Shown: positions 1 to 5,375 of the stretch, one piece after another
Position numbering within the stretch: the first letter of the stretch is position 1
Layout of the letters: each line of letters starts with the position of its first letter
Origin: Anaerobacillus sp.
GTDB taxonomy: Bacteria; Bacillota; Bacilli; Bacillales; Anaerobacillaceae
Assembly (NCBI GenBank): GCA_007118195.1
Contig: SKSA01000086.1
Span: 1 to 6,057 of the forward strand
Reading direction: 5' to 3'
DNA: 6,057 nucleotides
Position numbers and translations under genes: made by a program
The notes under the pieces: model-generated
What the model was told of the DNA's origin: nothing
Databases searched by the model: none
Seen by the model: only the letters and a program-made list of their open reading frames with translations

Positions 1-264
1 CCAACGATGTCTAGTTTTTTATTTAAAGGATTTACCGAAGAAAAGAAAGATAAAGACGAATGTCCGTTAAGTGCGAGAGAAAAGGAAGTTCTAAAATATG
101 TCGCATTAGGATTTACGTACCAAGAAATCGCTGACGAGTTGTTTGTGAGTGTGAAAACGGTAGAAACACATAAAGCAAGAATTTCTGACAAACTAAACAT
201 GAAAAAAAGGTCAGAGCTTGTGCGCTATGCTGTTAGTCAAGGCCTCATCTCGATTAATGAATAG
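1..264 (+). CDS. NarL/LuxR-family response regulator, C-terminal part (5' truncated)
   Basis: This is the 3' end of a gene whose start lies before the window. The frame is open from base 1, and the first codons read P-T-M-S-S, which resembles the linker that follows the receiver domain in NarL/FixJ response regulators. The rest is a complete GerE/LuxR-type helix-turn-helix: LSAREKEVLKYVALG, then the recognition-helix segment IADELFVSVKTVETHKARI, then KLNMKKRSELVRYAVSQGLI. The SVKTVETH pattern is typical of NarL, NreC and DegU relatives. Such proteins bind DNA as dimers after a partner histidine kinase phosphorylates the receiver; neither kinase nor receiver is visible here. The in-frame ATG at 7 has no ribosome binding site in view, so I do not take it as the start. 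A stand-alone GerE-like protein is the alternative. Targets are unknown; the cytochrome gene downstream is a possible one by proximity only. Confidence 0.85.
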   Translation, partial: PTMSSFLFKGFTEEKKDKDECPLSAREKEVLKYVALGFTYQEIADELFVSVKTVETHKARISDKLNMKKRSELVRYAVSQGLISINE

Positions 265-320
265 TTAAGATGGAATTACACAATTTAATACATTTAATAT
301 GTAATTTGTCTTGAATTCTG

Positions 321-353
321 AAAAAGGTTGATATTTAATATCAATCTTTTTTT
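321..353 (+). terminator. Rho-independent terminator of the regulator gene
   Basis: An inverted repeat with arms 321-334 and 338-351 (AAAAAGGTTGATAT / ATATCAATCTTTTT, one G-T pair) has a three-base loop and a run of seven T (347-353). It sits 56 bases after the stop codon at 262-264. It separates the regulator from the cytochrome transcription unit. Confidence 0.88.
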
Positions 354-521
354 GTTTGCAATTTTGTAAAAAAATATAGAATGATCATAACAAATCCCTA
401 TTTATTCTAGAGGTATAAGGGTAAACCCTGACATGAAGTAAGGTTTAGTATGTACATAAAAAGAAATAGATTTAAGACTATCACTGATACGAAAATGTGA
501 AAAAACGTGGGAAAATAAAGA
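354..521 (+). promoter_or_regulatory. Upstream regulatory region of the cytochrome gene, promoter not resolved
   Basis: No gene is visible here. The stretch holds several inverted repeats: AGGGT-AA-ACCCT (418-429), TAAACC-N14-GGTTTA (422-427 and 442-447) and the perfect 10-base palindrome TATGTACATA (449-458). CTGACA at 428-433 is a reasonable -35 box, but the hexamer 17 bases downstream (TGTACA, 451-456) is a poor -10. TTGCAA (356-361) with TAGAAT (377-382) has a good -10 but a spacer of only 15. The transcription start therefore cannot be placed with confidence. Confidence 0.35.
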
Positions 522-537
522 TGTGATAAAAATCACA
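522..537 (+). promoter_or_regulatory. FNR- or Rex-type operator (TGTGA-N6-TCACA)
   Basis: TGTGA-TAAAAA-TCACA is a perfect match to the CRP/FNR-family site and contains the core of the Rex site (TTGTGAA-N4-TTCACAA), although the bases flanking and just inside the core do not fit Rex fully. Its centre is about 45 bases before the cytochrome ATG. Activation from the usual -41.5 position would put the RNA start inside or after the ribosome binding site, so repression or roadblock is as likely as activation. Either factor would tie the gene to oxygen or NADH status. Confidence 0.65.
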
Positions 538-574
538 AGAAAAGTAATTCAAATTAGTTGAAGGGGTGGAAAAA

Positions 575-1924
575 ATGAGTAAGAAACATTTACTAGTGCT
601 TATGGCGATGCTACTGATTGCTGCATTTGCGATCGTTGGCTGTTCGAACGAAGAAGCAACAACTGATGAAACAGATCCAGTAGAGTCAACGCCAGAAGAT
701 ACTAATGATTCAGAAGGTGATACTGATTCAGGCGGCACTGCTGATCCAGAGCCAGTAGACCTTAGCAATGCAGAGTATGTTGGATCAGATAGCTGTGCAG
801 GTTGTCATAATGCTCAACACAGTGGATGGTCACAAACAATGCATCCATTTATGGTACAAAATGTTGAAAAAAATCCTGGTGCAATTACAGATTACACAAG
901 AGAATTGATGGAACCTGAACTTGCTGATTGGGAAAATAGTGAATTCACTACGATCGGTGGCGACAACGAAGGCAAGCGTTTAACTTCTTTAGATGAGCTT
1001 GTGTATACCGTTGGTAGCGAATGGAAGCAAAGAGGTCTTATTAGAACAGAGCATGGTTTCAACTTTGTACAATTCCAAGCGAACCCAGAATGGGTATCAG
1101 CTGACGGTGAAGTAACACCAGCTAGATTAAATGCTTACGGCGGCGGACGACAATACGAAGACAGATGTCTTGCTTGTCACTCGACAGGTTTTGATTATGA
1201 TGAAATGGTAGCGAATAAAGATCGCCGTGGCGATGCTGATTACTACTTCGAAGACTTTGTTGCAGAGTTAGGTGTCGGCTGTGAAGCATGTCACGGACCA
1301 GCTAGTGAGCACGTTAGAAGTCCTGGAAAAGATACAATTTTAAACCCAACTAACCTTACACAACAACAAGAATTAGATTTCTGTGGTACATGTCACGCGA
1401 GAAACAATGGTCAAATTGACCTTGAAACTGGCGAAACAATGGCTCATGAAGATTCAATCTTCTATGAGTGGGGCGACGACCTTTACAAGCATAAATTAGT
1501 CAATAGCATAGCTAGAGGTGAAAACGTTTGGGTGAGATACGATGAAGACGGCAAGGTAGAAGGATATTGGGATCGTGAAGAAGGTGGATCTCAACGTTTC
1601 TGGGCTGACGGTTCGGCAAGAAGTCACCGCATGCAATACAATGAACTAGAAGCAAATACGATGAAATTGAACTTAGGTTACACATGTTCGACATGTCATG
1701 ATCTACATGACCCTAGTACGCTAAAAGGCGGAAGCTGGGAAGGTCTACTTAATGCAGACTTAGAAAGAGACGGAACAAACCAATCTTGTGCACAATGTCA
1801 TGATACAAATTGGGATATTGATGATGCAATGCCTTACAATGCAATGAGTGCTAACGGTGTTCAAGATATGAGGCAGCATACATTCGGAAGTGTTAACATT
1901 GGTGATGTTCCTGAACAGAAGTAA
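575..1924 (+). CDS. Hexaheme c-type cytochrome lipoprotein, cytochrome c554-like
   Basis: Predicted exported electron-transfer protein of 449 residues. A lipoprotein signal peptide (positive MSKKH, hydrophobic core 6-19, lipobox IVGC with Cys23) should anchor it to the outer face of the membrane. An acidic, Ser/Thr-rich linker follows (about 24-66). Six covalent heme c motifs are present: CAGCH (74-78), CLACH (198-202), CEACH (236-240), CGTCH (270-274), CSTCH (371-375) and CAQCH (405-409). The first lies in YVGSDSCAGCH, the usual opening of cytochrome c554-type domains, and GCEACHGPASEHV recurs in this group. Extra histidines (for example 90, 246, 291, 306, 351, 435) could be distal heme ligands. 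I chose ATG 575 because AAGGGGTGG at 561-569 is well spaced from it; the in-frame GTG at 566 lies inside that site. The gene stands alone between terminators, with no quinol oxidase or membrane partner beside it. Substrate is unknown; it could be an electron carrier or a reductase. Confidence 0.88.
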   Translation: MSKKHLLVLMAMLLIAAFAIVGCSNEEATTDETDPVESTPEDTNDSEGDTDSGGTADPEPVDLSNAEYVGSDSCAGCHNAQHSGWSQTMHPFMVQNVEKNPGAITDYTRELMEPELADWENSEFTTIGGDNEGKRLTSLDELVYTVGSEWKQRGLIRTEHGFNFVQFQANPEWVSADGEVTPARLNAYGGGRQYEDRCLACHSTGFDYDEMVANKDRRGDADYYFEDFVAELGVGCEACHGPASEHVRSPGKDTILNPTNLTQQQELDFCGTCHARNNGQIDLETGETMAHEDSIFYEWGDDLYKHKLVNSIARGENVWVRYDEDGKVEGYWDREEGGSQRFWADGSARSHRMQYNELEANTMKLNLGYTCSTCHDLHDPSTLKGGSWEGLLNADLERDGTNQSCAQCHDTNWDIDDAMPYNAMSANGVQDMRQHTFGSVNIGDVPEQK

Positions 1925-1949
1925 TTAATCACTAATAAAAGAAATAAAT

Positions 1950-1983
1950 AAAAACACCGCAATTATTATATTGTGGTGTTTTT
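1950..1983. terminator. Probable bidirectional Rho-independent terminator
   Basis: Arms AAAACACCGCAAT (1951-1963) and ATTGTGGTGTTTT (1970-1982) pair with one G-T and a six-base loop, extended by A1950/T1983. T-runs flank the stem on either strand. It lies 26 bases after the cytochrome stop, and on the other strand 80 bases after the stop of the small secreted-protein gene, so it probably ends both convergent transcripts. Confidence 0.85.
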
Positions 1984-2063
1984 ATTTATAGTTGAAGGAA
2001 TTTCGTTTCCCTTTTCATTGCTCTATTAAATTTTTACACCTCACACATTCCGGTAGTCCTTTG

Positions 2064-2498
2064 TTATCTTTCAAAACTGATCGAATGCCCCTCTAACGTA
2101 ATATTTTTTAAAATATGCAACTTATTTTTCCGCTTTGATTTTAAATATTGTTTTTCATAAGGTGCTGCCAATGATTGTGGTAACCCTTTTTCGGTGATTT
2201 CTTGCTTCATTTGAGCTAAAATAGTTTGAAAAGCTACATCAATTTCTTCTTCTAATTGTTTTCCTTTTTCAATATAAGAAAATAAAATCGGAAGCGTCAG
2301 CTCATCTTTTTCCCTTTTCCGTTCATATTCAATATAAGCTTCATCAATTAAATAGTTGAGTTCGTTTACAGCTTTTTGCTCAATCGCCTCAAACATTGGC
2401 AAATACTTATTCTCAAGGGTTTCTTCGGAATAGCTATATACTGGATGGGCGACAATTGTAGAAAAGACCATTGTTAATATTATGATATATTTTTGCAT
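2064..2498 (-). CDS. Small secreted protein of unknown function
   Basis: I do not recognise a family. The product is 144 residues. The N-terminus MQKYIIILTMVFSTIVAHPVYS is a classical signal peptide with probable cleavage near residue 22-23 and no lipobox cysteine, leaving about 122 residues outside the cell. The mature part is highly charged and probably mostly helical, with Glu/Lys-rich stretches such as EYERKREKDE and EKGKQLEEEID, and a basic segment KSKRKNK near the C-terminus. There is no cysteine in the mature region. Translation should start at 2498 because GAAGGTGA lies just upstream of that ATG. A longer frame reaches 2543, but the predicted -10 box (2533-2538) falls inside it, so the longer form is unlikely. 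The gene converges on the cytochrome gene and diverges from the c-di-GMP gene. Real-gene support is the signal peptide, ribosome site and promoter; function is unassigned. Confidence 0.75.
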   Translation of the reverse strand: MQKYIIILTMVFSTIVAHPVYSYSEETLENKYLPMFEAIEQKAVNELNYLIDEAYIEYERKREKDELTLPILFSYIEKGKQLEEEIDVAFQTILAQMKQEITEKGLPQSLAAPYEKQYLKSKRKNKLHILKNITLEGHSISFER

Positions 2499-2532
2499 AT
2501 CTTCACCTTCACAATCTTTACACAGATAAAAT

Positions 2533-2560
2533 ATTATATACAACTAAAAGTATGAAACAA
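2533..2560 (-). promoter_or_regulatory. Sigma-A-type promoter of the small secreted-protein gene
   Basis: Read on the minus strand, TTGTTT (2560-2555) and a perfect TATAAT (2538-2533) are separated by 16 bases. RNA would start near 2526, about 28 bases before the ATG at 2498 and after the alternative upstream start codon. The -35 box is weak. Confidence 0.5.
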
Positions 2561-2655
2561 ACTTTCAACTTTTATCCGTAGTATTTGTTGAAATACATAT
2601 TTTAGTAACATTCATTATTTTCTTATGATTAAAGTCATTATCATCATTAGAACAA

Positions 2656-2684
2656 TTGCTGAATTTTCAAATTAGTTGTAAAAT
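2656..2684 (+). promoter_or_regulatory. Sigma-A-type promoter of the GGDEF-EAL gene
   Basis: TTGCTG (2656-2661) and TAAAAT (2679-2684) are separated by exactly 17 bases. RNA would start near 2691, leaving about 39 bases before the ATG at 2730 and only about 6 bases before the in-frame GTG at 2697. No motility-sigma (sigma-D) pattern was seen. Confidence 0.6.
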
Positions 2685-2729
2685 AAAATTAATAAAGTGG
2701 GGGAAGTAGTTTTCTCAAGGGGGAAATTT

Positions 2730-4904
2730 ATGAGGGAAGATTTGACTATATATGAAGATACAACACCGACGAATCTAGTCTCTAATTTAAAGTGTGAGTT
2801 AGCTAAATTTCAAATAAATAATTCAAAAATTGATGAGATTTTAAATGAATTAACTGATTTAAGTTATGCTCTCGATCAATCGACAATCGTTGCAGCGACA
2901 GATAAGAGAGGGACCATCTTAAGTGTCAATGATACATTCTGTCAAATATCTAAATATAGTAAAGAAGAACTGATCGGAAAAAATCACAATATATTAAGGT
3001 CTGGACACCATTCAGCTGAATTTTATACTCATATGTGGAAGACGATTATGAACGGTAACGTGTGGGAAGGTGAAGTTAAAAATAAAGCGAAAGACGGGAG
3101 TTATTATTGGGTAAAGACGGTCGTTTTCCCAATCCTTAACGAAAATGGACAACCTCATAAATTTATATCAATTCGTACAGATATTACAGAAGGAAAACAT
3201 TACGAAGATCAAGTGAGACAGTTATTAAAAAATGACTTTACTCAAGTAATGAAGAGTTTAGATAATTTTGTCTTTAAACTAAGAAAATATGGCGATAATG
3301 ACTTTATTTTTACATTAATTGCCGGAAAACTGGCCCAAGAAATTGGTTTAATAGAACAAGAACACTTACATAAGTCTGTTTATGACCTCATTCCTGAAAG
3401 CGCATTAAACAAATTGATTAAGCCTGTTGAGGCAACTTTCAAAGGAGTTACGAGTAAATTTGAATTAAAATTTCTTGAAAAGTATTTATTTATTACACTC
3501 TCACCTTTTTACCGTGATGGTGAGATTAAGGAGATTGTAGGCTCAGTCAGTGATATTACCGACTTGAAAAAATCAGAACAGATTGTTGAGCATATGGCTT
3601 ACCATGATTCGTTAACAGATTTACCTAACCGAAGAAAATTAGATAATGATTTAACAGAGTGTTTGACTGAGGCTAAGGAAATGAATAAAAACGTAGCTGT
3701 TGTCTTTATAGACTTAGATCATTTTAAACAAATAAACGATACGTTAGGTCACTCGGTCGGGGATTTTATTTTAATTATGGCTGCTCATCGTTTACAAAAA
3801 GCAAATCTAAAAAATTATAGTAGCGAGTATAAGTTATATCACTTAGGTGGCGACGAATTTGTTTTCGTTTTTTTCGATATTGAAGAAAATAATGCCAACA
3901 AAGCATGTGAATTTTTATTAATGCTATTTGAAAATCCGTTTTTCTATAAACAGGCAGATATTCATTTGAAAATTAGTATTGGTGTTAGTCTTTATCCTTT
4001 AAGCGGAGAAACTCCAGAAGAGTTAGTCAAAAATGCCGATATTGCAATGTTTGAAGCCAAAAATAAAGGGAGAAATAAATTCTTATTTTTTAACGCGGAT
4101 ATGAATGAAGCGTTAGTAAATAAGATGCAAATTGAACATGACCTTCGAAAAGCATTAGCTAATGGTGGGCAGCTCCAGCTCTTTTACCAACCGCAAGTAG
4201 ACATCAAAACAAATGAGATTGTTGGCGTTGAAGCACTCATTCGTTGGTTTCATCCTGAGAAAGGGTTTATATCCCCTTTAGATTTTATTCAAGTAGCAGA
4301 AGATAAAGGCTTAATCATATCATTAGGAAAATGGGTATTAAAAGAAGCGTGCTCCCAGTTGAAAAAATGGCATAATCAAGGTTTCACTAATTTAAAGGTT
4401 AGCGTAAATATAGCTACTAAACAGTTTCAGCATCCATGTTTTATTGCTGACTTAAAAGAAATATTAAGAGTATCAAGCGTATCTCCAAATTTAATCGATC
4501 TTGAAATCACTGAAAATAGCTTATTAGATCATACTGAAACTACAATTAAAACGTTAACAGAAATAAAAGATTTAGGGATTGGTATAGCTATTGACGACTT
4601 TGGTACCGGTTATTCATCTTTAAGTTATTTAAAAAAATTTCCGATTACAACGTTAAAAATTGATCAAACGTTTGTTTACGAGTTACCAGAGAATCGTGGC
4701 GATCGTGCGATTGTATCTTCAATTATTAGTTTGGCTCATAACCTAGGCTTGCGTGTGATTGCTGAGGGAGTTGAAGGAGAATCAGCATTAAATTATTTAA
4801 AGCAGGAAAACTGTGAAGAAATGCAAGGCTATTACTTCAGTAGACCTCTACCTGTGGTTGCTTTAACAAAGTTGTTACGAATGCATTCATCAATTACTAA
4901 ATAA
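2730..4904 (+). CDS. PAS-PAS-GGDEF-EAL cyclic-di-GMP enzyme
   Basis: Soluble protein of 724 residues without membrane segments, so a cytoplasmic signalling enzyme that may make and/or degrade cyclic di-GMP. Domains in order: a PAS with PAC tail (about 46-155), with an Aer/chemoreceptor-like stretch (HNILRSGHHSAEFY, then MWKTI and GEVKNKAKDGSYYW); a second PAS-like domain (about 170-280) ending SVSDITDLKKSE; GGDEF (about 288-452); EAL (about 465-712). The cyclase domain keeps DSLTDLPNRR, DLDHFK (328-333) and GGDEF (373-377). The inhibitory RxxD before it reads SSEY, so the I-site is missing, and His replaces the usual Arg two residues before GGDEF. The phosphodiesterase domain keeps EAL (501-503), Asn560, EITEN (592-596), DDFGTG (622-627), Lys643, EGVE (679-682) and QGYYF (699-703). 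ATG 2730 was chosen for AAGGGGG at 2717-2723; GTG 2697 has no such site. It ends in tandem stops TAA-TAG. The PAS ligand is unknown, and no c-di-GMP target is nearby. Confidence 0.93.
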   Translation: MREDLTIYEDTTPTNLVSNLKCELAKFQINNSKIDEILNELTDLSYALDQSTIVAATDKRGTILSVNDTFCQISKYSKEELIGKNHNILRSGHHSAEFYTHMWKTIMNGNVWEGEVKNKAKDGSYYWVKTVVFPILNENGQPHKFISIRTDITEGKHYEDQVRQLLKNDFTQVMKSLDNFVFKLRKYGDNDFIFTLIAGKLAQEIGLIEQEHLHKSVYDLIPESALNKLIKPVEATFKGVTSKFELKFLEKYLFITLSPFYRDGEIKEIVGSVSDITDLKKSEQIVEHMAYHDSLTDLPNRRKLDNDLTECLTEAKEMNKNVAVVFIDLDHFKQINDTLGHSVGDFILIMAAHRLQKANLKNYSSEYKLYHLGGDEFVFVFFDIEENNANKACEFLLMLFENPFFYKQADIHLKISIGVSLYPLSGETPEELVKNADIAMFEAKNKGRNKFLFFNADMNEALVNKMQIEHDLRKALANGGQLQLFYQPQVDIKTNEIVGVEALIRWFHPEKGFISPLDFIQVAEDKGLIISLGKWVLKEACSQLKKWHNQGFTNLKVSVNIATKQFQHPCFIADLKEILRVSSVSPNLIDLEITENSLLDHTETTIKTLTEIKDLGIGIAIDDFGTGYSSLSYLKKFPITTLKIDQTFVYELPENRGDRAIVSSIISLAHNLGLRVIAEGVEGESALNYLKQENCEEMQGYYFSRPLPVVALTKLLRMHSSITK

Positions 4905-4907
4905 TAG

Positions 4908-5012
4908 AAATAAAAAAACTGTTGAAATGTTTGATGGATTTTTGTTATTATAAGAAAGTCAGTTTACGAACAACTTATGACCAACAACTTTGGAACTAAC
5001 TTACCATTTACA
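4908..5012. other. AT-rich spacer with repeated CAACTT elements, no clear terminator
   Basis: No gene fits here. CAACTT or a close variant occurs at 4971-4976, 4985-4990 and 4997-5002 (TAACTT), and continues into the infC promoter as AAGTTG (5015-5020) and CAACTT (5026-5031). CCAA-N5-TTGG at 4981-4993 is a short inverted repeat. I found no convincing Rho-independent terminator after the GGDEF-EAL gene; the best pairing around 4908-4949 is almost all A-T. Confidence 0.4.
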
Positions 5013-5033
5013 AAAAGTTGACAAACAACTTTT
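5013..5033. repeat. Inverted repeat over the infC -35 box, possible operator
   Basis: AAAAGTTG (5013-5020) and CAACTTTT (5026-5033) form a perfect eight-base inverted repeat with a five-base centre. It covers the whole -35 hexamer. It lies upstream of the predicted RNA start, so it would act as DNA rather than as an RNA hairpin. No known regulator is assigned. Confidence 0.5.
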
Positions 5034-5046
5034 ATCTTGATATAGT
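5018..5046 (+). promoter_or_regulatory. Strong sigma-A promoter of the infC operon
   Basis: A perfect -35 box TTGACA (5018-5023) and a -10 box TATAGT (5041-5046) are separated by 17 bases. RNA should start near 5053, giving a leader of about 320 bases before infC. This suits the constitutive transcription of a ribosomal-protein operon. Confidence 0.85.
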
Positions 5047-5052
5047 AGCTTA

Positions 5053-5192
5053 GTGAATTAAATATTGGATCTAATGCAAGAAGGAGCGCCCGCTTCTCAC
5101 CTGTCTGACACAATTGTAGTTTGCAGGTTACTTAAATGTTGATGATTAATCAATAAAGGTGTGGGCGTAGTATGCGTCTCACACCTTTTTTT
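5053..5192 (+). ncRNA. L20 leader (infC-rpmI-rplT autoregulatory leader RNA)
   Basis: In Bacillus, ribosomal protein L20 binds the infC leader, which imitates its 23S rRNA site, and promotes early termination. This segment is in the right place, between the promoter and infC, and contains the GC-rich block AAGAAGGAGCGCCCGCTTCT followed by CACCTGTCTGACA, which I recognise as the conserved core of that leader. It ends in a terminator at 5155-5192. ACCTG (5099-5103) can pair with CAGGT (5124-5128), while the overlapping CACCT (5098-5102) can pair with AGGTG (5157-5161) in the terminator arm, which suggests mutually exclusive folds. The exact ends are inferred from the promoter and the T-run. Confidence 0.82.
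5155..5192 (+). terminator. Leader terminator of the infC operon
   Basis: Arms AAAGGTGTG (5155-5163) and CACACCTTT (5180-5188) close a loop that can pair further (GG and CG with TC and GCG), followed by seven T (5186-5192). It lies 180 bases upstream of infC in the same direction, so read-through is required for expression and it is the likely control point for L20 attenuation. Confidence 0.88.
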
Positions 5193-5209
5193 GTTTAGTA
5201 AATTGTGTG

Positions 5210-5238
5210 CTTGTCTTTAAAGCAAACTTTGAGACAAG
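5210..5238 (+). other. Leader hairpin after the attenuator
   Basis: CTTGTCT (5210-5216) pairs with AGACAAG (5232-5238), and inside it AAAG (5219-5222) pairs with CTTT (5227-5230) around loop CAAA. This makes 11 base pairs with a small internal loop. No T-run follows, so it is not a terminator. A smaller hairpin GCAT/ATGC (5243-5257) comes next. Possible roles are mRNA stability or protein binding. Confidence 0.45.
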
Positions 5239-5305
5239 GTGGGCATTTCGGATATGCTTGGTCCTTTGAGTATATTAATTAAATATTACTCATGTTAACT
5301 AAGGT

Positions 5306-5346
5306 CTTAGTAAAAGTGTATGATCACTTATTAAAACTAAGTTTTT
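5306..5346 (+). other. Hairpin plus T-run just before the infC ribosome site
   Basis: CTTAGT (5306-5311) pairs with ACTAAG (5336-5341), and AGTG (5315-5318) with CACT (5325-5328), with an asymmetric internal loop, followed by TTTTT (5342-5346). It ends 12 bases before the GGAGGTGG site. The stem is weak, so it may be a poor terminator, a translation element or chance. Confidence 0.3.
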
Positions 5347-5358
5347 CTAAAAAACCAT

Positions 5359-5375
5359 GGAGGTGGCTAGTTATT
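5359..5375 (+). promoter_or_regulatory. Ribosome binding site and ATT start codon of infC
   Basis: GGAGGTGG (5359-5366), six spacer bases, then ATT (5373-5375). The strong Shine-Dalgarno combined with a codon that IF3 discriminates against is the known arrangement for IF3 translational autocontrol, and it decides the start of the gene. Confidence 0.88.

Noticed and set aside
566..574. GTG start adding three residues to the cytochrome
   Set aside because: The GTG is part of the ribosome binding site AAGGGGTGG that serves ATG 575.
481..768. Minus-strand open frame of 95 codons opposite the cytochrome start
   Set aside because: It is antisense to the signal peptide and acidic linker; its Ser/Val-rich product is the shadow of that low-complexity stretch, and it overlaps the regulatory region.
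1512..1694. Minus-strand open frame of 60 codons inside the cytochrome gene
   Set aside because: It is antisense to a strongly supported coding region and shows no recognisable product.
2499..2543. Fifteen-residue N-terminal extension of the small secreted protein
   Set aside because: The predicted -10 box lies inside it, the extension would displace the signal peptide from the N-terminus, and the ribosome site GAAGGTGA fits the inner ATG.
2697..2729. GTG start adding eleven residues to the GGDEF-EAL protein
   Set aside because: There is no Shine-Dalgarno before it, and it would be only about six bases from the predicted RNA start; the ATG at 2730 has AAGGGGG at ideal spacing.
4908..4949. 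Possible terminator after the GGDEF-EAL gene
   Set aside because: The only pairing is AATAA/TTATT plus AAAAA/TTTTT with a mismatch and a large loop, with no GC-rich stem.
5229..5258. Second infC promoter TTGAGA-18-TATGCT downstream of the attenuator
   Set aside because: The boxes are mediocre and overlap a well-formed leader hairpin; the strong promoter at 5018-5046 explains transcription without it.
5292..5372. ATG-started N-terminal extension of IF3
   Set aside because: No ribosome binding site, no similarity to IF3 and a position inside the untranslated leader; the frame is open there by chance.
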